DNA of 64,000 bases from Saxidomus purpurata (GCA_022818135.1 JAFMSR010000005.1:29983600-30047599), one strand, 5' to 3'. Shown: positions 44,739 to 58,489, counted from the stretch's first letter. The notes: generated by a model from the letters alone, not told the origin. Numbers and translations are program-made.

Positions 44739-45553
44739 CAGTAAACTCCTTGAAAACTGGACTCTCAGGTAAGAATCCTCAGAAAAACGGACAATTTTGA
44801 AGTCTTGTAATTTCTTCTATATAAATTCATTGTAAAACCCCCCCCTGAATACAGGATCTCTGAATTCCGTATTAGTATACTGATTTTCTATGTCTTAAAT
44901 TTTGAACGATATTTTATTCCTGAAAAGCGGTTGCTACATGTCATGTTCAAGTGTCAAAAGTTTCACTGTGTATATGGTTGGTATCATCAACCAATACGGT
45001 GTCAGTTTTCAATTGATTTACCATTTAAATCGTTTGCGCATGTAATCTTTAAGGCATGAAAAATACTTGCAGGTGTTTGTTGACTCAATCTCCCCAACTA
45101 TGATTAATGTTGCTTGAATTAATTGTTTAATAACGCCACTCATTAAATATGGCCGTAACTTTTGATCTTTTGTTTGTAAATATATATTTTAAGACAAACT
45201 TTTAGCTTATTACTAACTATGCATCCAATTTGCGCCGATTTATTTGCTAAGGTTTGTATTTACTTAAATAATTGAGGTCTTCATTCTGCATATCATTGGG
45301 TGTATCAAAATGACAAATGAAAAATAAGTTTGAGTAAAACATGATGCTAGGGTATGGTTTCTGTCCTAAAATAAATATATAGTTGTTTACTTAAACATTG
45401 TTTATGTTCGTTGTTTCAATTAAAAGAGTCCGTCAAGAAGTCTGATTCAGAGCAAATTTTAATCTGTTGATAAGTTTCCTGAAAACCGGAACTCTCAGAA
45501 TACCGGAATTTTCCCCTTGTCCGAACAGGGTCCGGTTTTCAGGCAGTTTACTG
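44739..45553. mobile_element. Pogo/Tigger-like MITE, 815 bp, TA flanks
   Basis: TA|CAGTAAACTCCTTGAAAACT at the left and GGTTTTCAGGCAGTTTACTG|TA at the right, with GGAC/GTCC blocks repeated inside. No transposase frame. Confidence 0.8.
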
Positions 45554-46361
45554 TACTGATTTTCTATTTCTAATTTGCACAGTATCAGCTGTTGCAACAA
45601 TGCTCCTGATTATTATTTTGGGACCAGAAATTTCGAGATAAAAAAATCAGATAACCAGGTTTGATAAAATATCACTCAAAGGGGATAGGGGGGGATAAGG
45701 AAGAATATTGTTGATGTAAAGACATATGCTTTTTCTACCATCTTATGAATCTGTTAATACACAGGTTGTGAAACGAAACTAGCTTGTGAGGTTTAAATCA
45801 ACTAAATGATCTGATTCATGTTGCCTTGCAACCTGGTGCCAAAAGATTGAATTCCCCCTGGTCCTTCTCAAAAACTCTCAGTTTTGTCATATAACCGGGT
45901 TGAATACGGGCCCTCTACATTGTTCGAATGGCGCCGCACAAGTTCATGACTTCTCCCCTCTGAAATGACTCTTCCGGGTTTTTTTCAATATAGAGATTTA
46001 ATTTTTTCTAAGTTTTGACACAGTTCAATACAAATTACCCATTCCACATATTACAAAGCTTCCTGAACAAACAATTAATTAATCATGAGTCGTTAACTGA
46101 ATCACTGAGTGAATTAGCCGCAGAATTTTTCTCTCCTTTGTCACAATGAGCAATTAAAAATGCATCTTCCTTATTAACCTTGTTTGGCAGGTGATAAATG
46201 TCAAATCAAGATATCGGATGTCAAAATAAGAGGAAATTTCATAGTTGGGGATCAAAAATTTAGTCCAGATAACGAAAATCGAGATAAACAAATCGGATAT
46301 CCGTATGTGACTTCATTTTAGAACAAGAAGGGAAAATTGTATCGGGAACATTTCAAAATCC

Positions 46362-46861
46362 NNNNNNNNNNNNNNNNNNNNNNNNNNNNNNNNNNNNNNN
46401 NNNNNNNNNNNNNNNNNNNNNNNNNNNNNNNNNNNNNNNNNNNNNNNNNNNNNNNNNNNNNNNNNNNNNNNNNNNNNNNNNNNNNNNNNNNNNNNNNNNN
46501 NNNNNNNNNNNNNNNNNNNNNNNNNNNNNNNNNNNNNNNNNNNNNNNNNNNNNNNNNNNNNNNNNNNNNNNNNNNNNNNNNNNNNNNNNNNNNNNNNNNN
46601 NNNNNNNNNNNNNNNNNNNNNNNNNNNNNNNNNNNNNNNNNNNNNNNNNNNNNNNNNNNNNNNNNNNNNNNNNNNNNNNNNNNNNNNNNNNNNNNNNNNN
46701 NNNNNNNNNNNNNNNNNNNNNNNNNNNNNNNNNNNNNNNNNNNNNNNNNNNNNNNNNNNNNNNNNNNNNNNNNNNNNNNNNNNNNNNNNNNNNNNNNNNN
46801 NNNNNNNNNNNNNNNNNNNNNNNNNNNNNNNNNNNNNNNNNNNNNNNNNNNNNNNNNNNNN
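46362..46861. other. Assembly gap, exactly 500 N
   Basis: A run of exactly 500 N. A round length is the usual placeholder for a scaffold join of unknown size. Reading frames across it are meaningless. Confidence 0.98.
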
Positions 46862-47029
46862 GTTGCTAAGGAGTTACCGGTTGCTAATGAAATTAATGGT
46901 TCCTTGGTTAGTGAGTGGTTTATATAGGAACTCATTGGAAGCCAGGTTTTTTCTACAACTCTAAACAATATAAAGATAAGGGCCACCCTCGGCAGGCATG
47001 GTCAATATTGACTCCAGGGGCATGTTCTG

Positions 47030-50000
47030 CTTCTTTGTCATAAAGTCCTAAATCGGTTAAACAATGCTTCGTACAAACAAATTAGATTATGCAGCAACTG
47101 TCATAGAAAACATTATGAAAAGCCAAAATGAAACTCTATTTTTGAATTCGGCCAATAACAGACGAAATCTATCGTCAAACATTATTCATATTTTTTTAAT
47201 CTCACGACGTATGTGGTACGCATTAATATAAAAAATTAACATAACTAGTCTGAACTTCCGAGTAGAATGATTAATCGGATCTGCGTAAGCTGATATTACG
47301 TTCAAGAAATGTTGATATTTCATGACACGACACAATCTATCTTCAACTTACTAACATACGCTCCATCACAAACTCAAATATTCCTTACTAGATATTTAGC
47401 GTTTAAGCAACAACTAAGCCAGCTATTCACAGTTCTAAAGAAAAATTCAAACATCATCTTTTATGATCACCGCTTATTGTTTATCATTAAAACTGTCAGT
47501 TCTGAAATAATACAAAAGTGTTTCTGGGACAATCGACTCACCATGCCTCAACTTTCGAATGACCATATGCACTGCAATAACCACGCAAGCAACTTTCACA
47601 GGCATCTAAACTATTTTATAACGAAAGGAAATATAACATTATGTAGTAGATGAGTATGCGAAACACGGTGAAAAAAACTGACAAGGAAACCTTGCTGGGC
47701 ACACGGTTGTGAGTTTGTCTAAATTGTCTGTGCACAATAAATCACTGTATCCGATTGATGATTTTTTCAATTAAGTAAAAATTTCAATTCATTGCCATTT
47801 GTATTATAAGAACATCATTTGTTGTGAACAAAAGTGCCTAATTGTGTTTGTAACGAAGTACAGGACAATTGTAATGTGTCCAAAAAAACAAAAATAATAT
47901 CAAACAGGGAATGCCACGTACCAACGATTTCATGCAAACACAGACACACAATCATAATAACACATATACAACCAACCCACACTAGCATACAAGCAAACAC
48001 ACGAGACAACACATTTTTAGTGACTTGCACCCTTTTCAACCCTAACCAGTGACGCTAAATCAATACGCAGACTGCATCATCATGTTACGTCTCACAAGCC
48101 TGCTCGCTAACAAAGACAGTTATGACTGACATGACATTTGACACGAACACCAAGGAAATAATGATATAACTATAGATGTCAAAAGTCGCTGCGCAGTTAA
48201 TGGATGTCTGAAATGCCAGAAAACCAGACAAAATATGCCAGGTAAGCGACCTTCACAAAATAAAGACAATCCCAATTTTCTATCAGCCAGTACGATAAAG
48301 ACATCAATGCATGACAATCGAGAGAAATGAACTGTCACTTGCATTTATAAGACATTTATTTTCAAATTGATGATTCTTATCACAGGTTGTGTGGCCCGCA
48401 TATTCAGTGATCGGTTGTGCAAAGTGCTAAATTGCTACAATAATATCTCTTTGCTATTTAGACGAAAAAAAGTTCTTTATCTCCCTGCAGTTAAAACGCT
48501 TGTACTATACAAGTGCTAAATTACTGCAATATAATCTCTTTAACTATTTCGATGAAAAAAGGTTAAAAAGTTCTTTATCTCCCTCAATAATAAAACATGC
48601 AGTTAGTACTTTTGTACTTAACGTGTACATACTAAATTGTACAGCTCCATATTTGAATTTTCATTCTCTATTTTTTTCTTCAGAAATTAAAAAATAGACC
48701 ATGTTCAGACTTACTCTACCTGAGTAACAGGTAATCCAATGTCCAGCGTATTATTAATATGCCTGCTTTCACTTAACTTCTGTAATTTCATTACTAAACA
48801 AATAAGAAAGTCTATCCATTTTTTATATAGATATTTAACTTTTTGGCTCCTGTTTTGAATTATATGGACGAAACAATAATTTGATTTGTAACAAAGTGTT
48901 TGCTCTTCTAAAGATATCATAAGAATACCATTGATGCACAGCATCAAAGGGCGCCAAAAATAGTTTCTATTTCAACATTTATTAGTTATACGGTTTTGCA
49001 TATCGCAATGTAGCCTGACAAAAACGTACAAAATTAATGCTTCTCAATGTTTATACCTTCTCAAGTAATGTACATGCGTGGCGTTAAATAGCTAAAATTA
49101 GCTTTTTGATAAGCAATCATTATTAGTTTGATTTGAATGAAAAATTTTATGAATATTTGCAGAAAACATTTAAAATCATGGTGGTTTTAAAGCTGAAAAA
49201 AAAACGGAAGAAAAATTATTTAAAAAACTGGGTTTGACCGGGATTTGAACTCCACTCGTAAAATTAGGCGGTCATCAGCTTACCCACTACACCACGGAGA
49301 CTGACTTTAAAGCACATGGTAAAAAATAAGCTGATATTATAATTTTGCAAAACCGATAAGGGAGAAGTTGTTTTACGTTTTCGTATTTTTTCTAAAAGAT
49401 ATGAAAAGGAACATTACAATTAAACAATTACGTTTTAATGAAGGAAATGTGTATAATCAATATTTTAATGTCTATTTCGTATTATTTTAGCATACAGTTA
49501 AAACCATTTTTCTTCGCATTCTAATAACCGCTCATGTACTTCCGGAAAAACTATTCCATAATAGGCCGCCGCCGTCATCGGCGGCGCCAATAAATGTTCT
49601 TCGTTGGGAACTGTTTGAACAGCAAACGTAGAATACCACCTTGAAATTCTTAATAATTGTTTCGCTTCTTGCTAACAGATTAACGTGATTACAGTAAAAA
49701 GTTTCTTAAGCATCGTCTTCAGTATTTGACAAGTACATTAGGCTATCGGAGATGGTTTAATTTCTACAAGGAAACCCATTTTCTCACAAAATTGTATTCA
49801 GTCTAGTTCCAATATCCCTCATTTAGACTATTTTTGCTGAATTACAAAAAAAAAAAAAAAACTGCATCCACCAAAATAATTTGTGAAAGTATCATATTTT
49901 GAAGAGACACTTTAATTCAATGAAATATTTGTTATACCTTTGTTCCATTATACATCAATACTAATATTTTCACAGTGAGCATTTAAGAATTTTAACATAA

Positions 50001-53000
50001 AGCACCAAAAGGACGTTAATCCTTATCAATTATGATTATATAACAGTAACTGGATACTCTTCATTCCACTGTAATAGTTATTGTTTTTTCAGATACTTTA
50101 TAATCTATGACTCTATCTATATTGTTTCATGACAACAATAATAATTATATTACAATGGTTTGGTATTGCAGTATTTTTCACAATCTCTTGGCGCACTATA
50201 AAAGGATACAGAGCTTAACCAAATTCAGTATAAAGTTATTCTTACACAAGTTCAAAACGTACGTTGAGAATCACGGTCATGGTACATGATAATGAGGATT
50301 ACAAAATTCTTCTTTGTTTTTAAATTATATTAATAAAAGGCATGGTAGATTTCACATGCGAACAACAACACTCAAGAAACATAATCCACGGAAAAATTCT
50401 TGCACGAAAATTAAAAAAAAAAGATAAACAATTAAAAAGTAAGAAGATTATGAGATAGAAAAGAGGGGATGGAATGTAATAAATTCAAAACCTCACTGAT
50501 GAATTCCAATACTTTTATTCAAAAATGCAAAACCGCAATTTACTACTTACATTGAAAATAAAACAGAACATCAGTGTGATCGTATTACTAAATATTTAAC
50601 GTTGAATGGCCTGTTTATCACGAGATAAACAAACAGCGTTCTTCGCCGTAGAACCTTGGTGAAAATTATTCTCATAATTTAGTATGAAAAACATGTGTAT
50701 TTAGTCTTATTCTTTTAATAAGATTATCATAACGCTGAACGAAACATTTTTATGAATTATTAAATTCGTGATTAGTTTCAATTTCTTTCAAAATGGAAAA
50801 ATATATTTCGCATTTATATTGACCACTTAATTGATAAAAGCTTACTTTTTGTTGCTATATGACATAATTACATCTGCACAGAAATCATTATTGTTTACAG
50901 GTTACACATGTGCACTAGAAATAGAATATGTTATTTTTTAAAAATATAATGTTATCTCCTTCAGCTCAACATTTTCCTGAGATTTCTTTTGAACGTAGGT
51001 CGTTATCGACATGTGTATTGCTTAACTTGGCTTGCAAATAAGTTCTATATCATCACATAAACTTTCAGCACTGATTAGTGAGAATGCGTTTGCTTTTCTT
51101 GGCCAATTACTGAGCAATTTATGAGGACTGCAGTGATACTTAGAATTCTGTTAATTTTAAAAAATAATGACGTCATGACCTTACTGATAAAGATTTCATA
51201 TTTAATTCTTTGTACCAAATAAACATGTTAAGCACATCATATCCAGACTATAAACTATTACCTGGGTCGTTTCTATGATATTTAGATGTATAAATTATCA
51301 ATCCATTTCTTTATTTTCTACATGTTAAACATGCCAAAATTTCAACCTCAATAAAAGAAATAGATTTAGAATATATCATATAATATCTTATAGATTTAAT
51401 AATCTGCTATTAGTATTGACATCTGAAGAAATTTCGGAAAATGTTTCTTTCATATTTCAAAAGTTTCTGTAATTGTTATATTGTTTATATTACAATCAGT
51501 TTTTTAACTGAAATAAGGATGACATAATTGATGCAATAATACTTCCCTTTTTGTTAAATTTGAAATATGATAAGTATTATTGCATTTTATTAAATAACAC
51601 TACATAGGAAATCTGGCATAAGATTCAAAATATCATTATCATGGTGCTTAGTATGCGATTTTGCATCTAGCAAGAATTTTCTCCAAATTATTTAAAAAAA
51701 GAATATTCCCAGTAGTAAGATAGTTTGGATTCATCGAACGGTTCTAATTAAAAAATGTCACTGAATATTTAATCATCAAAAAAGGAAGACATTTCACTAT
51801 GACATAGATAATTCCAAATCTGTAATAAATAAAAAAATAAAAATTTCGGTACCAGTACCGGATGCCACCTAAAAGGTTCAGTGAAAAACATATTCGGTCT
51901 CTGCCATATGTATTTTAAAAGTATTCCTTTAGACAACTCAATGTAAAATACAGAAGCTGAAAAGATTATAATTTTGTAAAAAGAAAGGAGATATCACATA
52001 TCAATACAGTTTTTAACGTTGCTTTAAGATGCCTGTAATATCAAAATATCAAAGCAGATTACTATGAATTTTGCCTCCGATTAAATCACAATTTAGAACG
52101 TTTTATCAATCCATACGTCTGGACGAATTTCCCCTCTCACTGAAGAAGATCGCGTTTAAATTTTTGCTTTCTTATCTGAATTAATTAAATCTTGACAGTT
52201 TCTCATAAAATTTACAGTGGTAGATCATATGAAATTTAATGTGTAATTTATACTGTCTTATATAAACTGATAAGATTTTTATTGTTTTCTTGTCTAAAAC
52301 ATGAAAATAACGAGGTAATACAATTTTACATTGTACTATAGTTTCTAAGTGCTCTGGATTGTTCCCGATATAGTTTAATAAGAGTTGACGTTGAAGACAG
52401 CAAGACGTTAAATCTTTCTCCTGAATACAGTTTAGCCTGTGTTGGTTTTTGTCAAGTCAATTAATCAGGTTAGCCTGTTTATACTAGCCAATACAAAATC
52501 TCGATTGGTCATTTTTATATTAAATGCACTTGTAAAAAGCAGCCAAATATTTCAAGTGTCCATTTTCATACATGCCTTGGCTAGCCTGCTGAATACTGGT
52601 AAAACTAATCAATTTCTGTTCAGTTTAAGTTGAAACTTAAAAGCTCCATCATGTAAAGCTTTTAGCTGATCTCACTGATTCAAGCTTCTCTTTGGACACT
52701 AATTTGAGATATACATGTACATGAAGAACCTCTTTAAAATTGATTAACTGAATTAAAGATTGAGTTTACTTAAAAAACGAATACTTTTATGAAGCAGGTC
52801 TAAAATTCTTCAATGACTGGTCATTTAGAAATTGAAACATACAATACATTGGCACGTAATTAGTCTTAAATTATCACAAACAAACTAAAGGAAGTTTATT
52901 TTGTGAAGACAGTATGATAAAATCCATTATTGATGCATCCGTGCATGCCATATTCTGTAAGTTGCGAAATGTTGTTACACATTAATTCGGTGACAAATAT

Positions 53001-53450
53001 TATCTTAAAACAAACAATTAAATGTGTAACTGAAACAAAAATCCAAATTTATTAAAAATATGTGAATAATTAAATTGTATGTTTTGTTTCATAATACGCC
53101 CGTGGATAACATAACACTAGTTTAAAATGACCTTTGGAAACGACATCGTTTCAAGGCCATTTATTTTGTGCATATTTGCCATTTCTTACTTTTACACTGA
53201 AACAATGAAAATGCTGGATTCGCCAATAGGTTAGTCATAAATATAGTTCTATTTACAAGATGATAGAACTAGATTAAATAAAGATTTTCTGTCTTAAAAT
53301 TTGATTCAAAGGCCAATTCAATTCACCCTACTAGCTCTATATGTCGGAAAAGGTCAATAAGAATTTAAAATCAAGTGCGTATTCTGAAAAGTTTGAAATG
53401 TTGCGTCATACACGTATTATCGTGGTTAATTGGACGTCCAAATTAGTTTA
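47030..53450. repeat. Diverged tandem unit, copy A (~6.4 kb)
   Basis: Matches 54706-57660 (first half) and 61960-63250 (second half) in the same order and strand. Shared landmarks include CCTAAATCGGTTAAACAATG, CAGCAAACGTAGAATACCAC (49620) and TTGTTGCTATATGACATAAT. No coding sequence is recognised, and the many stops in all frames argue against a gene. Confidence 0.8.
49228..49306 (-). repeat. tRNA-like sequence, minus strand
   Basis: On the minus strand it has A-box TGGTGTAGTGG (49284-49294) and B-box GAGTTCAAATCCC (49240-49252). The 5' GTCTCCG has no pairing partner at the 3' end, so it is a degenerate tRNA or SINE head. Confidence 0.55.
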
Positions 53451-53559
53451 AACATATTTATTCCGTTCAGTATTTCAAATGAACATACACATTTACAATT
53501 ACAAGGAGAATTGGACATCCAGACTAGGTGATGCCCATCTCATCTAAACGACATACAGA

Positions 53560-54600
53560 ACCAAATTCGTAGCCATGCTGAGCTGTGTTCAAAGTCACAT
53601 TTAGGGTACACTGGTTTTATTTGTGTCCGCTCTATATTATCTATACACCTTGAACACTTTTCATTAAAGTTAAGTCATCTTATCAAAACGACGCGTGGAG
53701 CCCATGTTTCAATACCAGCAGGTCAAAGTCACATTTAGGGGTCATTATTTTTTTATGATTTAACCCTTTTCATCTTCTTATCATGACCCCTTGAATGATT
53801 TCATGAAACTTGGGCCAAATGTTCATTTCATCAAGACGACATACATAACCCATGTCCTAACCCTGCTTGGTTAAGGTCAAGGTCACATTAGGGTACACTG
53901 TTTTTTGTCTGTGCTCTATTTTATCTATATACCTTAGACAAAGTTAAGTCGTCAACTGTAAATCTCATCAAAACGACGTGCGGAACCCATGTTTAATACC
54001 CAGCAGGTCAAGGTCACATTTAGGGGTAACTCAGTTTTCGTGTTCGCTTCATATCGCTTTAACCCTTTGAAGGATTTTCTTAAAACTTAAGACAAGTGTC
54101 CTTCGTATCACGATGAGATGCAGGCCCCTTGTTCCATCTCTGCTGTCCGCTGTCAAGGTCACACCCAGGGGTCATAGTTCATTAGACTAAATTTCCTAAA
54201 CACTTTAAAAGATGTTCTTGAAAGTTTGATCAAGCTGTAGCCCCATGGAGACGATCAAGGTGAAGTAACTTTTAGGGGGCAAAAGTTATAAGACTATTTA
54301 TTTAACACAGTGAAAGATTTATAAATATCTTAGGTCAGGTATCGAGATTATTATTTTGACATGCAAAACACACGTTTTGCCTGTGTCAGCTTCAGGTCAA
54401 GGTCACAATTAAGGGTAAAGGGTCATACGACTATATGTCCCAAGCCCTATGAAGAATTCATATGAAACCTTGGTCAGTTATTCACTATTTCAAGATGATT
54501 AGAATAGTGTGGATGTCAATCATAGTCATTAGGGTGAGGCTAAGAAGAGGTCCCATATCTTGTGGCAATGTGCGTTTATGGGTGGTTTGCGGGGGTATTT
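53560..54600. repeat. Degraded tandem array with TCAAGGTCA motifs
   Basis: About six diverged units (TATCTATACACCTTGAAC, CATCAAGACGACATACA, TCAAGGTCACATTTAGGG) between tandem copies A and B. Exact TCAAGGTCA at 53877, 54008, 54153 and 54397. Confidence 0.7.
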
Positions 54601-54705
54601 CAGTTATGTTCATGCTAGCTCTACTGTATTTTTTGTAGACAATCGAATTGAAAAAGTAAAAGTCTTCTTCAACAATTCAGTTTAAAAAAAAAATTTAAAA
54701 GTCCT

Positions 54706-57660
54706 GTTTCTTTGTCATAATTGCAGACCTAAATCGGTTAAACAATGCTTCTTACAAACAAATAAGATTATGCATCAACTATCAGAAAACATCATGAACG
54801 GCAAAACTGAAGAACCCTATTCTTCAGATTCGACCAATAACAGACGAAAGTATTCATACTATGTATCTCACGAATTATGTGGTACGAATATATATCGCAA
54901 AATTTACATCACTAGTCAGTTCGTTCAAGTAGAATGATTAATCGGATCTGTATTGCGTAGGCTATTATTCAACTTAATAACATACGCTCCATTGCAAACA
55001 TAAATATTCCTTACAAGATATTTAGCGGTTAAGCATCAACTTAGCCGGCCATTCACAGTATTACATGAAATTTCAAACATCATCTTTCATCGCTTATTGT
55101 TTATCATTAAAACTGTCAGTTCTTAAATAATTCAAAAGTATTTAATACGAATGAGCAATCCTCATTCGAATTTCTGAGACAGTCGGCTCAACCTGCCTCG
55201 AATTTCGAATCACTATATGCACAACAATAACCATGCAAGGCACCTAAACGGAAGAGTTAAACTATTTTATGACGAAAGGAAATATTACATTATGTACTAG
55301 ATGAAAGGGTGAAACACGGTGACAATAAACTGACTAGCGAACCTGGCTGGGCACACTTTTGTGCAAGTTAAGTTTCTGACTTGACTGTTCACAATAAATC
55401 ACTCTATCCGATTGATATTTTTTCAGATAAGTCAAAAGTTCAAATAATTGCCAATTGTATTATTAAAATATCATATGTTGTTATCAAAAGTGTCTACATA
55501 TGTTTGTAACGAAGTACAGGACAATTTTAATGTCGCCAAACACATAATTTGTAATTTTAATTAGTGGTACATGAACTAATGTATAGACAAACTCTTCCTG
55601 AGTTACAGGTCTAGCGCATTATTAATGTGCCTGTTTTCTGTTAACTTCCGTAATGCTAAGCTACAGATACTCCAAAGTCCAACGTATTATTATGCTTGCT
55701 TTCTGTTAACTTCCGTAATTGCTATGCTACAGGTAATCCAAAGTCCAGTGCACTATTCAAATGACTGCTTGCTGTTAACTTCTGTAATTGGAAAGCTATA
55801 GGTAATCATAAGTCCAGTGCATTATTCATATGCCTTCTTTCTGATAACTTCCGTAATTGCTAAGCTACAGGAAATCCAAAGTCCATCGTATTGTTAATAT
55901 GCCTGCTTTCTGCTTACTTCCGTAATTGCTAAGCTACAGGAAATCCAAACTCCATCGTATTGTTAATATGCCTGCTTTCTGCTTACTTCCGTAATTGCTA
56001 AGCTACAGGTAATCCAAAGTCCATCGTTATGTTAATATGCCTGCTTTCTGCTTACTTCCGTAATTGCTAAGCTACAGGTAATCCAAAGTCCAGTGCACTA
56101 TTCACATGCTTGCTTTCTGTTAACTGCCGTAATTGGAAAGCTACAGATAATCAAAAGTCCAGTGCATTATTCATATGCCTGCTTTCTGTCTTCCGTAATT
56201 GCTAAGCTACAGGTAATCCAAAGTCCATTGTATTGTTAATATGCCTGCTTTCTGTTAACGTCTGTAATTGCTAAGCTACAGATAATTCAAAGTCCAGTGC
56301 ATTATTTATATGCCTGCTTTCATTTAATTTCTGTTTTTGCATTACAAATAAGAAAGTCAATAGTCAATCCTTTTTTATATAAATAGTTGACATTTTGAGC
56401 TCCTGTTTTCAAATATGTATGGAAGAAACAATATTTTTTGTTTGCTTTTCTCAAAAACATCATAACTGTTGGGAACTGTTAGAATAGCAAACGTAGAATA
56501 CCACCTGGAAATTCTTGATAATTGTTTCCAACGACCTCGCTTCTTGTTACAGATTACCGTGTTAACAGTAATAGGTTTCGTCAGCATCGTGTTCAATATT
56601 TGACAAGTACATTATGGCTATCGGAGATGGTTTAATTACTCCAAGGAAACCCATTTTCATACAAAATTGCATTCACTCCAATTTCCCTCTTTTAGACTAT
56701 TTTTGTTGAATTACAATGATAATCTGCAGTCCCGAACTATCATTTGTGAAAGTATCACATTGTGTAGAGGCACTTTAGTTTAATGGCATATTTGTTACTA
56801 GTATACCTATGTTCAATAATACATAAATACTAATATTATCAAAGAAAACACTTAAGAACTTTAACATAAAACATCAAAAGGACGTTAATCCTGATCATTT
56901 ATGATCATATAATAGTAAATGTCTAGTCTTCATTCCACTGTTGTTGTTTTTTCAGATGCTTTATAATCAATTACTCTGTCTATACTGTTTCATAACAACA
57001 AATCAGAATCATATATTACAAGGGTATGTTTTGGTTAGGTGTTGCAGTATTTTCACAATCTCTTGGATTTGAATACTTAAGCAATAAAAACAACAGGCGA
57101 ACTATAAAATGATACCAAACAGTGAGAAGCAACTTAAATTAAAACTCAATTCATTATACAATTATTCTTATACAAGTTCAAAATGTACGTTGAGCATTAT
57201 GTATACGGTCATGGTACATGATAATGAGGATTACGCAATTCTTCTTTGTTTTTAAATTCTGTTAATAGAAGTCATGGTACATGTATATTTCACATGCAAA
57301 CAACACCACTCAAGAAACATAATCAACGGATCATTTAGAAAATGTAATTTAAACACTCAGAAAAGAAGAAAATTATGAGATAGATAAGAGGGGAAGGAAT
57401 GTAATAAATCTAAATGCTGACAGAAGAATTCTAATATTTGAATAAAAAAGCAAAACCACAATTCATTTTCTACCAACATTGAAAATAAAACAGAAAATCA
57501 ATGAGATCGTATTACTAATGCACACTTTTCTTGTATAAAACAAACAAGGATGCTAACTATTTAAGAAGTAGTTAAATGGCCTGTCTATCTTGAGATAAAA
57601 CAGTGTTCTCCGTCGGTAAATTTTGCTGTAAATTACTCCTATAATTTTGTATCAAGTAAA
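54706..57660. repeat. Diverged tandem unit, copy B (first half)
   Basis: Parallel to 47030-50690 of copy A, with indels. The alignment stops near 57660, where a ~4.3 kb insertion begins. Confidence 0.8.
55595..56340. repeat. Minisatellite, ~11 units of ~68 bp
   Basis: Unit: GTAATTGCTAAGCTACAGG, TAATCCAAAGTCCA, ATATGCCTGCTTTCTG. Copy A has a single unit at the same place (48716-48790), so the array grew after the duplication. Confidence 0.9.
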
Positions 57661-58186
57661 GGTGTATAGAGGCGTTTTGATGCAGGTATATATGACTTTT
57701 CTTATAATTAAAAGATTTAATTGTTTGGTGACTTAAGTGTTTTAGGATAAACTTTAAGTTATACAAGGATAAACAGCTTGCCTCAACCACAGTGTATGTA
57801 ATCTTTAGATAGGTACAGATTTTTCAATTCTGAACATAAGTTCATAACGTATTAAACCGTATTTGCGGGTTACGAGAAGTTTGGCCTTTAATAGAAGCGA
57901 TAGTTATCGTATATGGCCCGTTTTGTTTGTATGAATTTAAAGGCATTGCCGACAGCTCCTAAATGTTGAAAACTCAGACGTCTGAGGCAAATGCTAACAC
58001 TTTTAAACAACCTTGAAAATGACCTTTGCCACGATTTTACCAGGTTTGAACATTTTCATTTTACAAACGTTCGCGTACAGGCCCCTATGGGATTGTGTTT
58101 TGAACGCGTGCATATTGACGCGGTATATTGATATGTTATGAGAACGCTTAAAACCTCCCATAAGCCAAACAAAAAATAAATAAAAA

Positions 58187-58489
58187 ATGTCCATGCGCAG
58201 GTTAGTAGACAGGGTGACCCCTGCGCGTGACCTCTGTAGGAAGGACAATGAAAATTCTACTTTCATGTTACAGCTCAGTCTGTTTGCTGACGTATACAAC
58301 ACATGCAGTAAACGTATAGTAGCAAAACATGGTGTACAGTGTTTACAAAAACAAATGTTTCTGTGTCAAGTATGTAACAAATTATGCCCCAATGATATGA
58401 CAGTTAAAGAACCTAAAATCAGACAAATAAACACATACTTAAAGTGTAAAATAATGTTAGTTACACATTTGATGTACAAACTGTTTTGA
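58187..58489 (+). CDS. Unrecognised 100-codon open frame
   Basis: ATG at 58187, stop at 58487-58489. It encodes VDRVTPARDLCRKDNENST and a Cys-containing stretch CQVCNKLCPND. It lies in the ~4.3 kb insertion within copy B/C and is absent from copy A. I recognise no family. It could be an exon fragment, part of a mobile element, or chance. Confidence 0.25.
   Translation: MSMRRLVDRVTPARDLCRKDNENSTFMLQLSLFADVYNTCSKRIVAKHGVQCLQKQMFLCQVCNKLCPNDMTVKEPKIRQINTYLKCKIMLVTHLMYKLF

Noticed and set aside
46318..46986. 222- and 196-codon frames
   Set aside because: They cross the 500-N gap; almost all residues are X.
47309..47653. 114-codon plus-strand frame
   Set aside because: Falls in the tandem unit; the equivalent part of copy B has frameshifts and stops, so it is not under coding constraint.
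49228..49306. Possible tRNA gene on the minus strand
   Set aside because: The 5' GTCTCCG has no complementary 3' strand; degenerate.
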